Source: a virus. From it: a stretch of 20,446 bases of DNA. The notes beneath the pieces were generated by a model. It saw only the letters and a list, made by a program, of their open reading frames with translations, had not been told where the DNA came from and searched no databases. Within the stretch, counting starts at the first letter, position 1; each line of letters opens with the position of its first letter. Where the stretch lies: the IMG/VR virus record IMGVR_UViG_3300021403_000175, positions 1-20,446 of that record, one strand, 5' to 3'. Shown one piece after another: positions 1 through 6,145 of this stretch. Both the position numbers and the translations under genes were made by a program.

Positions 1-210
1 GCCGCGCCTGCGCGAGTATCTCCAGGGCTAACCGCGACCAACCCATCCGCGCCCGCCCTGCCTCACCAGTCCGCTACGGACGTTGCCCATCCACACCCGC
101 CGTGCCGTGCCCGTCCTTTGCAGACCTCTCCCCGTCTGACCTCGACTTACCACGCCCGCCATTCCGTGCCCTCCCTGGCCCGTCCGTGCCATGCCAGACT
201 TGCCTCGGCA
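1..210. repeat. Degenerate 5-bp tandem repeat array 1 (NNNCC / GGNNN), runs off the window edge
   Basis: The stretch parses into consecutive pentamers with CC (GG on the other strand) at a fixed phase, for example gtgcc-gtgcc-cgtcc and gtgcc-atgcc-agact. There are occasional one-base phase slips. The other three positions vary, so it is a periodicity rather than an exact repeat. It begins right beside the stop codon of the minus-strand gene at 217 and continues past base 1. In the minus-strand transcript it reads as GG every five bases. No credible gene lies in it. Confidence 0.8.
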
Positions 211-216
211 AAAAAA

Positions 217-744
217 TCATGCCGCTAGATCGCCAACGATTTCTTGCGCCGTCCTGATCGTTTCCGATAGTTCAGCTACGCGGGCCGCGCGTGCGTCCTC
301 GGGCGAGTCTCTACGGATTAAACCGGCGACTTGCTCAATGGTCATCTTGATAGCTTCCATCTGCCGGTTGAGAATCTGAATCGCGGAGCGGCATTCGTCC
401 TGCCTCTGCACGAGTACGGTTATGTGTTGATAAAAGCGGTCCCTGTCACCGCGCGGCCCTTCGATCACATTTACAAAAAGAGGCTTTGGCGGATCTCCCG
501 GTTGAAGCGTTACCTCAACGCTCCGCGAGAGCCATCGAGCCTGTACGAGCCTGTATTTTTTCGCGGCCTTTCCGTCGTGCCATTCAAAGCAGCCATGAAG
601 CGGAGAGGCGGCGGATTTCGCCGCCTCTACTATCGCGACCGGCTTTAACTTCTGTTCCCCGCTCGCCTGCCAGATGCGCTCAAGCTCCGGCCCGACGACT
701 TCTGCTGCTACAGGGAAAGTGCGGTTGCGATATCCGTATTTCAT
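217..744 (-). CDS. Phage protein of unknown function, 175 aa
   Basis: No enzymatic motif is visible. The N-terminal half (about residues 20-75) has the pattern 'PLHGCFEWHDGKAAKKYRL' followed by 'QARWLSRSVEVT', which I recognise as a recurrent uncharacterised phage protein type. The C-terminal half (about 105-175) is rich in charged residues, Gln and Ala and is probably a long helical or coiled-coil segment. The ATG overlaps the TGA of the upstream gene as ATGA, so the two are translationally coupled and probably act together. The stop lies against pentamer array 1. It is unusual in being bordered, with its partner, by two repeat arrays. The gene call is firm; function is unknown. Confidence 0.85.
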   Translation of the reverse strand: MKYGYRNRTFPVAAEVVGPELERIWQASGEQKLKPVAIVEAAKSAASPLHGCFEWHDGKAAKKYRLVQARWLSRSVEVTLQPGDPPKPLFVNVIEGPRGDRDRFYQHITVLVQRQDECRSAIQILNRQMEAIKMTIEQVAGLIRRDSPEDARAARVAELSETIRTAQEIVGDLAA

Positions 745-1448
745 GCCGCTTTCTTTTGTGCCTCCATCCTGAGATCGAACAGACCGTATTCGAGGCCCGC
801 CGAGTTTTTAGAATCGGGCCGACCTTCCGCGAGGCCGACCTGAGCGCCGACACGCTGCATAAGATTGGTCACATCTTGCAACGTGAACAATCCAGCGTCG
901 TATCGGATGGATGGGCGAAGCGACCATTCGCCGGGATGCCAGCGTGGGCGCGGGCGCAGGTCGAAAACGCCCGAGGCGTTGCGAACCGGCGCGATCCACA
1001 TATGCGGAACAGCGGCGTCCTTATCAACGCCCCATATCCGAATGAGCGGTGTGTTATCCTCGGCGTCGTAGCCATCGGCCTTAGTAAAAATGCCCAATTT
1101 CGCGAGGGTCATTTTATAGCCGACCGTGCGGCAGGCGCTTATCATCGCGCACCGAATACTGGCGGCATGAATTCCATACCAGCCTTCGGACGAACGATAA
1201 GCAGCCGCAGTGCAGAGGGCCTCGAAGTTCTTCGGGTCGCGTTTCTTCCGCGATTTAGAAGTTCCGCCCTCTGCCTGCGCCGCCGTGATATCCTCCCTCA
1301 CTTTTTGAGAGACACGGTTCACCGCTATATGCGCGGTGCCGACACAATTGAAGGTCACAATTCGCATGTCGAGCGGAGCAATCTGGACCGACGTTGTCGG
1401 TCGCGCGATAGCTTCGCCGTTTTCTTCTAGCACTGCTTTTTTGGTCAT
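741..1448 (-). CDS. Phage protein of unknown function, 235 aa
   Basis: The layout is a short N-terminus, then 'DMRIVTFNCVGTAHIAVNRVS', a Lys/Arg-rich linker (about 65-70), a central segment with 'GWYGIHAASIRCAMISACR' (about 90-107), and a C-terminal part containing 'DLRPRPRWHPGEWSLRPSIRYD'. This combination matches a widespread uncharacterised phage family by my recall; no catalytic residues are evident. The start is supported by an AAAGGTGG Shine-Dalgarno sequence about 8 bases upstream of the ATG at 1448. It heads a two-gene unit with the 175-aa gene (ATGA overlap). Its 5' side borders a hairpin and pentamer array 2, so translation appears to restart here after a long untranslated repeat. 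Gene confident; role not assigned. Confidence 0.88.
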   Translation of the reverse strand: MTKKAVLEENGEAIARPTTSVQIAPLDMRIVTFNCVGTAHIAVNRVSQKVREDITAAQAEGGTSKSRKKRDPKNFEALCTAAAYRSSEGWYGIHAASIRCAMISACRTVGYKMTLAKLGIFTKADGYDAEDNTPLIRIWGVDKDAAVPHMWIAPVRNASGVFDLRPRPRWHPGEWSLRPSIRYDAGLFTLQDVTNLMQRVGAQVGLAEGRPDSKNSAGLEYGLFDLRMEAQKKAA

Positions 1449-1500
1449 GATTGACCACCTTTCTATTTAGAATTTCCCGGTCGATCCCATTCATTGCGGG

Positions 1501-1531
1501 CGAACGCGATCCCGAGAAAAAATCGCGTCCG
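1501..1531 (-). other. 10-bp hairpin between pentamer array 2 and the next gene
   Basis: CGAACGCGAT (1501-1510) and ATCGCGTCCG (1522-1531) pair with a single G.U in the minus-strand RNA (7 perfect bp plus an extension), enclosing an 11-nt T-rich loop. It sits at the transcript-3' edge of the repeat array and about 50 nt upstream of the start at 1448. No T-run follows the stem on the minus strand, so it is not a standard intrinsic terminator. It could bound the array structurally, protect an RNA end, or be a processing site. Confidence 0.6.
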
Positions 1532-2212
1532 TCCGCTTTCCCATGCCCTGCGTTTCCGAGGCAGGCCCGCGCTGCCGCGTTTCCGTGCCTCGCCTAACCG
1601 GACCAGAGCTTGCGATGCCCCGGCGCTCCGAGCCATACGTGGCCCGTCCATTCCACGCCCGCGTTGCCAATGCTTGTTCGCAGCGAGCCTAGCCGTGCCC
1701 CGCCTGTCCAATCCCGCCACGCCGTTCCTGGCCCATCCGCGCCCCGAATTTCCTGACCAAGCCCGGTCACTACTGGCCCGTACTGCCATGCCCGCCCTGC
1801 CTATCCTTTCCTCGCCGGTCCCTGCCAATACAATCCCGGTCTCGCCATTCCGCGCCTGCCTGTGCTCGCCCTGCCATCGGCTCCCCACCAAGCCCGTCCT
1901 CGACTTGCCACGCCCGCCGTGCCCCACCAGGGCCATCCCGGCGCATCCCGGCCAATGCAGGCCGTGCACCGCCTCGCCCGCCATTGCTCGCCATGCCATG
2001 CGGTCCCACTTCACGACCTGCCGCGCCGCGCCCGCCATGCCCTGCATCGCCTTGCCGGGCCTGTCCACGCGATGCCATAACACGCCGTGCCCGCCATGCC
2101 ACTGCTCGGCGAGCCATAGCAGACCTAGCCCGTCCACGCCATCCCGCCTGACGTAGCCCCGCCGTGCCGCTTCTCGCCTCGCCATCGCCAGACCTGCCAG
2201 ACCTTTTGCATT
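1528..2212. repeat. Degenerate 5-bp tandem repeat array 2 (NNNCC / GGNNN), about 137 units
   Basis: About 685 bases parse almost throughout into pentamers with CC on the plus strand (GG on the minus strand) at one phase, for example ctgcc-tatcc-tttcc-tcgcc, with a few single-base phase slips. Minus-strand units resemble ATGGC, GGGCA and GGCGG. It starts exactly at the stop codon of the winged-helix gene (2213) and ends at the 1501-1531 hairpin. Long open frames occur on both strands, but they follow from the pentamer being free of stops and show no protein-like composition. I see no gene, tRNA or promoter inside it. Its entry sequence on the 2181-2198 side matches that of array 1 at 188-204. 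Confidence 0.85.
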
Positions 2213-2473
2213 TCAAACTTCCTGCTTAATCAAAATTTCATAGAGACTCTGTCGCCGGTTCACTACGCGGTAATCGATTACTCCGCGCTGTCGCATATCG
2301 CGCATGATCCGGTCTGGACTTCCCGGCGCGACCGGCCCCGCCCGATCCGCCACAAAAAACCGCAGTTCGTCGGCGTGAAAATCCCGGCGCTCGCGTCTGA
2401 AAAATTCCAGAATCGCTGCGCCGATCCGTTCGCTCACGCGGTCAAGATGTTCCTCTTGTTCGTCGTCGTACAT
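2213..2473 (-). CDS. Small winged-helix-like protein, 86 aa
   Basis: Residues 8-30 form a likely helix (ERIGAAILEFFRR). They are followed by 'FHADELRFFVADR', then 'PGSPDRIMRDMRQRGVIDYRVV' (about 50-72) and a final 'SLYEI' strand. Helix, helix, recognition helix and then two short strands is the winged-helix layout, and this pattern recurs in small phage proteins I recall. It could bind nucleic acid as a transcription or replication accessory factor; the target is unknown. The ATG follows the upstream TAA directly (TAAATG). Its stop codon abuts the pentamer array, so the array lies in the same transcript. Confidence 0.8.
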   Translation of the reverse strand: MYDDEQEEHLDRVSERIGAAILEFFRRERRDFHADELRFFVADRAGPVAPGSPDRIMRDMRQRGVIDYRVVNRRQSLYEILIKQEV

Positions 2474-2851
2474 TTAGAAAAACTCTCCATCGAAAAACTC
2501 GCCTTCGCCATCGACGCTCAGTAATCGCCGCATCTCATTTAGAAGTCGGGCGTCCCGTTTTCCATGAATGGGTCGCGAGTCCTGTAAACGCTGCCCGATC
2601 TGGAAAGCGGTGCGGTGAAGTTGATCGTTAGACCCCCGACTTAGAGCTATAAGGACCTCCGCGATTTCGTCTCGCAAGGGATCATTAGGCTCCCACGGCT
2701 CACTCGCAAACCTTCGCCGCAGGTGATAGTCAGGCGCAAGCCGATTGCGCGGCGCGAGCCTTCGGCGAAGACCCGGGCTTTCGCTCATCATCCGGTAAAA
2801 GGCGTTCCTTATCACGGTCAAGAGCGTTTCATTCGCTTCAGCCGGTTTCAT
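2474..2851 (-). CDS. Hypothetical protein, 125 aa
   Basis: No recognised family. The chosen start is the ATG at 2851, which overlaps the upstream TGA (ATGA); the longer frame upstream lies inside other genes. The protein is Arg-rich in its centre (about residues 28-50), mostly helical in appearance, soluble, and ends in an acidic tail with a tandem 'GEFFDGEFF'. No cysteine motif and no membrane segment. Its position among early-operon genes suggests a host-takeover or DNA-metabolism accessory role, which is only an inference. Confidence 0.7.
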   Translation of the reverse strand: MKPAEANETLLTVIRNAFYRMMSESPGLRRRLAPRNRLAPDYHLRRRFASEPWEPNDPLRDEIAEVLIALSRGSNDQLHRTAFQIGQRLQDSRPIHGKRDARLLNEMRRLLSVDGEGEFFDGEFF

Positions 2852-3039
2852 CTCCTGCCCCACCAGTGCGCATCGCGCGGAAATTCCATCTCGATTTTTC
2901 GCTGCTCGCGCCGTCGCCTGAATTTCCGCCATACCGCGAGCGTCCACATAATCACCAGCGTCAACGCCGCCGCCATCGCAAGCACGGTGATGACGATGCC
3001 GATAACGATTGCGCCCGAGAAAAACATTGGCTCGAACAT
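2848..3039 (-). CDS. Small single-pass membrane protein, 63 aa
   Basis: Starting at the ATG at 3039 (TAATG overlap with the gene upstream), the protein has a hydrophobic stretch at about residues 6-40, rich in Ile, Val, Ala and Leu. A strongly basic segment (WRKFRRRREQRK) follows, then a short tail ending in 'HWWGRR'. The hydrophobic stretch is long enough for one long or two short membrane passes. By the positive-inside rule the basic tail would be cytoplasmic. It sits directly after another small membrane protein, so the two may work as a pair. A holin-like role is possible on size and topology, but there is no lysis enzyme nearby and no family match. Confidence 0.72.
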   Translation of the reverse strand: MFEPMFFSGAIVIGIVITVLAMAAALTLVIMWTLAVWRKFRRRREQRKIEMEFPRDAHWWGRR

Positions 3040-3260
3040 TAGTTCGTCCTCCGGTTGATCTCCACAAGCCGCCCGGCATGATGCGCCCTGAATTGTTCGC
3101 GCCAATAAACCCGCGCCGTTTTCTTTGCACGCGCAGCATCGGCGGATGCCATGACCTCGACGGCAATCAATTCGTAAATCGCGGTGCGGTTTCGGTACAA
3201 CGCGACCGCGAGCAGCGCCGCGCCGCCGATCAGAACGCATAACTGAAACGTGTCGCTCAT
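3039..3260 (-). CDS. Small membrane protein, 73 aa
   Basis: The start used is the ATG at 3260, which overlaps the TGA of the preceding gene (ATGA). A hydrophobic N-terminal segment at about residues 6-26 (LCVLIGGAALLAVALY) looks like one membrane anchor. The remainder is a helical, basic, cytoplasmic-type domain containing 'VYWREQFRAHHAGRL'. No recognised family. The TAA overlaps the ATG of a second small membrane protein, so both are made from the same message in a coupled way. Confidence 0.75.
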   Translation of the reverse strand: MSDTFQLCVLIGGAALLAVALYRNRTAIYELIAVEVMASADAARAKKTARVYWREQFRAHHAGRLVEINRRTN

Positions 3261-3574
3261 GGTTCCAACTTCCATGAATCAGGCAGCGTGTCGCGCATAA
3301 GAATGTGCGCTGGCAGTGGCACAGGGTCGCCGCGTCCGTTCCGGTTATCGCGCTTGTAGATTGCTGCGCTCACGCACGCAACGGCGTGTCGTAATTCTTC
3401 GCGGTGATATTCCTCTAAATTTCGTTGCCAATGCACTTTGCATTTTTCGCCGCAGGCGGGGCATTTCCAGATGGACGGCGCGTTCTTGTCGTAATTTTTC
3501 ACCACGACTTCGCATTGCCGCACTGCGCATCGCGGATTCTCGCAGTAAATTTCAGTGACGAATATTACATCCAT
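3257..3574 (-). CDS. Small zinc-ribbon-like protein, 105 aa
   Basis: Cysteines at about C11, C16, C21, C38, C41 (CPAC) and C45 are arranged as in a zinc ribbon or treble-clef module with a beta-rich N-terminus. The remaining half has a helix (about 53-74) and a Pro-rich tail. No catalytic motif is seen. The ATG at 3574 lies 9 bases after the upstream TAG and is preceded by a GGTAGGG-like ribosome site. It is one of several small cysteine-rich proteins in this operon, which fits nucleic-acid-binding or protein-binding accessory factors. The specific role is unknown. Confidence 0.78.
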   Translation of the reverse strand: MDVIFVTEIYCENPRCAVRQCEVVVKNYDKNAPSIWKCPACGEKCKVHWQRNLEEYHREELRHAVACVSAAIYKRDNRNGRGDPVPLPAHILMRDTLPDSWKLEP

Positions 3575-3583
3575 AGGGAAGCC

Positions 3584-4228
3584 CTACCTCGGCATCAGTT
3601 CACGCGCGGCATCGTAATCGCGATACAGGCGCTCGATCATCCGCTTGTCGCCCTTGCACTCTTCGAGCAGCCTTGGCATACCCGAATCCATCGAAAGCAA
3701 GACCTCTTCCCGCGTTGCGGCCCGGCCCTCGCGCCACCAGGAAACCTCGATGGGATCGCCGACTTGAAACACGTAATTGTCCTCTTGCCTGCGCATGTAA
3801 TAGCTGCGCGTGGTCCATAGCAGCATCACGCCCGGATTGCGCTTTATCATGCCCGGCACTTCGACATATTCCTCGGGTAGATCGTTTTCCCGGCGCACCA
3901 TGTAAGGCCGCGTGAGGAATGGGCAATTGCGAACGCTCCATTCGGCGCAAGCCTTGTGACAAGGCGGCTCCGCTGAAATCCGGCTGACTCCGCACATCGG
4001 CCCGATCACGAAAACGAAATTTGCGCCCCGGCGCTCGCCGCAAACCCAACACCGTTTTTCGGTGTGCGTGCGTCCGCGCTTGACGGCATCCATGAAGCGG
4101 AAATCGCGCGTGCCGTCCTCCATCGTCGCGACGAACCACGGAATCGGGTAGCCTCGCGCATCGAGCGGCAGGCCCAACATATACAGCGGCAATTTTTCAA
4201 GTTCGGGTCGCATCGTTGGCGTCGTCAT
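3584..4228 (-). CDS. Phage protein with cysteine-rich putative zinc site, 214 aa
   Basis: Around residues 25-33 it carries 'RGYPIPWFVA'. A Cys/His cluster at 60-102 follows: C60-x2-C63, then 'FVIGPMC' (C79), 'SRISAEPPCHKAC' (C90, H91, C94) and C102. By recall, this is a recurrent family of uncharacterised proteins in phages and phage-bearing genomes. The second half has no motif I recognise. The cluster probably binds zinc (one or two ions). The ATG follows the upstream TAA directly (TAAATG). It is of normal length and looks intact. Possible roles include DNA modification or regulatory accessory factor, but none is supported by a visible active site. Confidence 0.82.
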   Translation of the reverse strand: MTTPTMRPELEKLPLYMLGLPLDARGYPIPWFVATMEDGTRDFRFMDAVKRGRTHTEKRCWVCGERRGANFVFVIGPMCGVSRISAEPPCHKACAEWSVRNCPFLTRPYMVRRENDLPEEYVEVPGMIKRNPGVMLLWTTRSYYMRRQEDNYVFQVGDPIEVSWWREGRAATREEVLLSMDSGMPRLLEECKGDKRMIERLYRDYDAARELMPR

Positions 4229-4405
4229 TTAAACCTCGCTGCGTTTCTTTTCGAGCATCGCCGTCACGAGTTCGAGCACTTCGGTATTGCGCCTCACCGC
4301 CTCGGTGTTGCGGTCGAGCGCACGGACCATACTTGCCGTGTCCGTCCCCGGCTCCGGCTCGCCCGAGAGCGCCCGCAATTGTTGCTGTACGCGCTCGTGG
4401 CTCAT
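4229..4405 (-). CDS. Small helical protein, 58 aa
   Basis: I found this short gene by translating the gap between its neighbours. It begins at ATG 4405 inside an ATGA overlap and ends with TAA at 4229-4231, directly followed by the next ATG. The protein starts MSHERVQQQLRALSGE and ends in a heptad-like helix (about 27-55: VRALDRNTEAVRRNTEVLEL). It is likely a short coiled-coil or adaptor peptide. Coupled junctions on both sides are the main evidence that it is real. No family recognised. Confidence 0.75.
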   Translation of the reverse strand: MSHERVQQQLRALSGEPEPGTDTASMVRALDRNTEAVRRNTEVLELVTAMLEKKRSEV

Positions 4406-4797
4406 GCGTTGCCGTCGTCCTCGCCCGATTCCGGCTCCGGCTCCGGCTCCGGCTCGAATTTAAAAACCTCTTGCTGCTCGCGTAGCGTCATCGGCTCCTC
4501 GCGCAACGTTTGAGATGTTTCCGCGATCACTATGCGCTTGACGCCCATTCGCGGCGTGTCCATGAGCACGAGTAGTTCGGTCTCGCGAAGCTCGTAACGC
4601 TGCGCAATTTTATTGGCGGTCTCGTGAATATCCTTTTGCACCGCTTCGATCCGCCCGCGCAGCGCGGTCGCCGTCGCGAGCCGCTCGGCCTTGAGCGATT
4701 CGACCTCCAGCGTTTTGCTCGCGAGTTCGTCGCGAAGCTGGTTAAGCTCCTCGGGCGTAAAATCGTGGCGTACTTCCTCAACCATTTTTTCGTTCAT
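4402..4797 (-). CDS. Coiled-coil protein with acidic Glu-Pro tail, 131 aa
   Basis: The start is the ATG at 4797, overlapping the upstream TGA (ATGA). Residues about 12-70 form a long helix with coiled-coil spacing (EELNQLRDELASKTLEVESL). A mixed segment containing 'LLVLMDTPRMGVKRI' follows. The C-terminus is a (Glu-Pro) run encoded by a hexanucleotide tract (ccggct repeated at about 4429-4455), ending in acidic residues. The repeat tract could vary in length by slippage and give tail-length variants. The acidic tail resembles DNA-mimic or partner-binding tails, but function is not recognised. Confidence 0.75.
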   Translation of the reverse strand: MNEKMVEEVRHDFTPEELNQLRDELASKTLEVESLKAERLATATALRGRIEAVQKDIHETANKIAQRYELRETELLVLMDTPRMGVKRIVIAETSQTLREEPMTLREQQEVFKFEPEPEPEPESGEDDGNA

Positions 4798-5135
4798 TGC
4801 GTAATCTCCCGTCTCACGAAACAGACCGGCAACCAATGCGGTTCTTTGTAGCCGCGCGGCGTGGGCCTCTTGGCGATTGGGAGCTTCAGATACTCGCCGT
4901 CGCAAAGGTAGACAAATGGACGCGCTAGTCGAGGCTCAATCGCGGAGCGAATTAGCCTGAACGCATCCACGAGGCACTCCGAGACGCCTGCCCACATAAT
5001 CGCGTTGGGAAAAAGTTCCCAAGCAAAATCGCCGCGAGCTTCCGGCCCGATTGCCTGGACGATCTCGACAATGCTTGCCTCTTTGCGGTCGTCGATGATT
5101 TTCAAAATAACGTCGCTCATTTCCTGTGCGTTCAT
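4794..5135 (-). CDS. Hypothetical protein, 113 aa
   Basis: Coupled at both ends: ATGA with the J-domain gene upstream and ATGA with the coiled-coil gene downstream. Residues 5-40 form helices with 'SIVEIVQAIGPEARGDFAWEL', which might be a small helix-turn-helix-like unit. The remainder has 'PFVYLCDGEYLKLP' and a basic tail. No family recognised, no membrane segment. It may be a DNA-binding accessory factor, stated only as a possibility. Confidence 0.72.
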   Translation of the reverse strand: MNAQEMSDVILKIIDDRKEASIVEIVQAIGPEARGDFAWELFPNAIMWAGVSECLVDAFRLIRSAIEPRLARPFVYLCDGEYLKLPIAKRPTPRGYKEPHWLPVCFVRREITQ

Positions 5136-5749
5136 TGCGCCGCCTCCAAAACTTTTCGCGCCTGCTCGACCGCGTGAAATCCTTCGTTCGATCCGCCACG
5201 GTCGGGATGCATGTGCATCCGCGCGGCCCTGATCGCCTCGTCGCGCACCTTCGCGGATCGCAAGATTTCGCCCGCGTCAATCTTGGTGATCTGCGAAATA
5301 AACCGCGCCGCGTTAAACCGATCCGCCGCGAATTTCGATACCGTTGCGCCCGCCGCTTCGAGGCGCTTCCATCCGGCGTATTGCTCCGCGTTGCGCGTGA
5401 CACCGTAGCGGTCGATCCGGCGCAGAGCTTCGAGCGCAAGCGTGATCGCGCGAACGTTATCCTGCCACTGGTCGAACGTATCGCAGGGAAAATTAAAGGT
5501 CTCGTTTTTCTTTGTGACGAACGTCAGGATGATCCCCGGCGCGTTCGGCGCAGCGCCGCCTTTCGGCCATCCGTGAATCGAAATTTGATCGTCGCGGAAA
5601 TAGCCCTGAACAAGCACCGTCTCGGCGTGTAGATGTTCGAGTTCGGCTTCGAGTTGGTCGAGCGTTTTCTGCCACGATGCTTTGAACGTTGCCGCTTTGC
5701 GCACGCGCATCGCGCTAGGAGTCTCGATGGGCTTGAATCGAATATTCAT
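5132..5749 (-). CDS. J-domain (DnaJ-like) phage protein, 205 aa
   Basis: The C-terminal 40 residues carry the J-domain signature: a basic helix II, the HPD tripeptide at 181-183 followed by RGGS, and a helix III ('FHAVEQARKVLEA'). HPD is the residue set through which J-proteins stimulate Hsp70 ATPase. The N-terminal about 140 residues are a separate domain with a coiled helix (24-45) and 'PCDTFDQWQDNVRAITLALEALR', which I recall from other phage J-domain proteins. It probably recruits the host DnaK to a phage complex. The ATG at 5749 overlaps the upstream TAA (TAATG). The preceding gene encodes a DnaJ-type zinc motif, so the pair resembles a split co-chaperone. Confidence 0.85.
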   Translation of the reverse strand: MNIRFKPIETPSAMRVRKAATFKASWQKTLDQLEAELEHLHAETVLVQGYFRDDQISIHGWPKGGAAPNAPGIILTFVTKKNETFNFPCDTFDQWQDNVRAITLALEALRRIDRYGVTRNAEQYAGWKRLEAAGATVSKFAADRFNAARFISQITKIDAGEILRSAKVRDEAIRAARMHMHPDRGGSNEGFHAVEQARKVLEAAQ

Positions 5750-5973
5750 TAACTCACTCCGCACTCGTGTCGCTGTTTATTAACCCACCGCATACAACGG
5801 GCGCAGTATCGGCGACATCGATAGCAGGCGATGTATTCTGCAAATTTAAATTTGTCGAATTCTTCGAGCACTTCACCAGTGCCGCCGCACCTGCCGCACT
5901 CAGTACGCGGCGCATCCAGGGATGCGGCGTCGTCGATGGCTCGCAAAACACGCTGCTGAGGGGTCCATGCCAT
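5749..5973 (-). CDS. Small zinc-finger protein with DnaJ-like CxxCxGxG motif, 74 aa
   Basis: The start chosen is the ATG at 5973, with AGGTGA 7 bases upstream; an in-frame ATG at 6003 would overlap the previous gene. Cysteine pairs are C26/C29 in CGRCGGTG, C50/C53, C57/C60, plus C71 near the end. The first pair matches the CxxCxGxG repeat of DnaJ zinc fingers, present here once rather than four times. It probably binds one or two zinc ions. Its stop overlaps the start of the J-domain gene. The function is likely nucleic-acid or chaperone related; the DnaJ link is inference. Confidence 0.8.
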   Translation of the reverse strand: MAWTPQQRVLRAIDDAASLDAPRTECGRCGGTGEVLEEFDKFKFAEYIACYRCRRYCARCMRWVNKQRHECGVS

Positions 5974-5980
5974 TGCGGTT

Positions 5981-6145
5981 TCACCTGCTCCCGCGCGTCG
6001 CAAACGCGAACCACCAAATCAGAATCACCAGTGCGTAAATCGAGATCGTGAACCATCTCGGCGGGCGGCTGATCGACCACCAGAGCGTTGCCGCCGTGAG
6101 GCCGAGTATCAGCACTCCGAACCATACGTAAACGGGGAATTCCAT
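5981..6145 (-). CDS. Small two-pass membrane protein, 54 aa
   Basis: Found by translating the gap after RecT. ATG 6145 overlaps the RecT TAA (TAATG) and the frame ends at TGA 5981-5983. The sequence is almost wholly hydrophobic with two membrane-length segments, about residues 5-23 (YVWFGVLILGLTAATLWW) and 32-49 (FTISIYALVILIWWFAFA). They are separated by an Arg-Pro-Pro-Arg turn, and the end is basic. The N-terminus and C-terminus would lie on the same side. It could be a holin-like or superinfection-exclusion protein, but its place between recombination and zinc-finger genes gives no clear pointer. Confidence 0.75.
   Translation of the reverse strand: MEFPVYVWFGVLILGLTAATLWWSISRPPRWFTISIYALVILIWWFAFATRGSR

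Noticed and set aside
199-216. Intrinsic terminator at TTGCCTCGGCAA plus A-run beside the gene end at 217
   Set aside because: On the minus strand the T-run precedes the hairpin instead of following it, the loop is only two bases, and no plus-strand gene precedes it.
486-1430. 314-residue plus-strand frame
   Set aside because: It lies antisense to two recognised minus-strand genes and has an Arg/Pro-rich shadow composition.
1463-2185. 240-residue minus-strand frame and a 220-residue plus-strand frame (1494-2156) in the repeat array
   Set aside because: Both are open because the pentamer lacks stops. Their composition follows the repeat (His, Gly, Arg, Trp or Pro, Arg, Cys), there is no ribosome site that I trust, and there is no domain.
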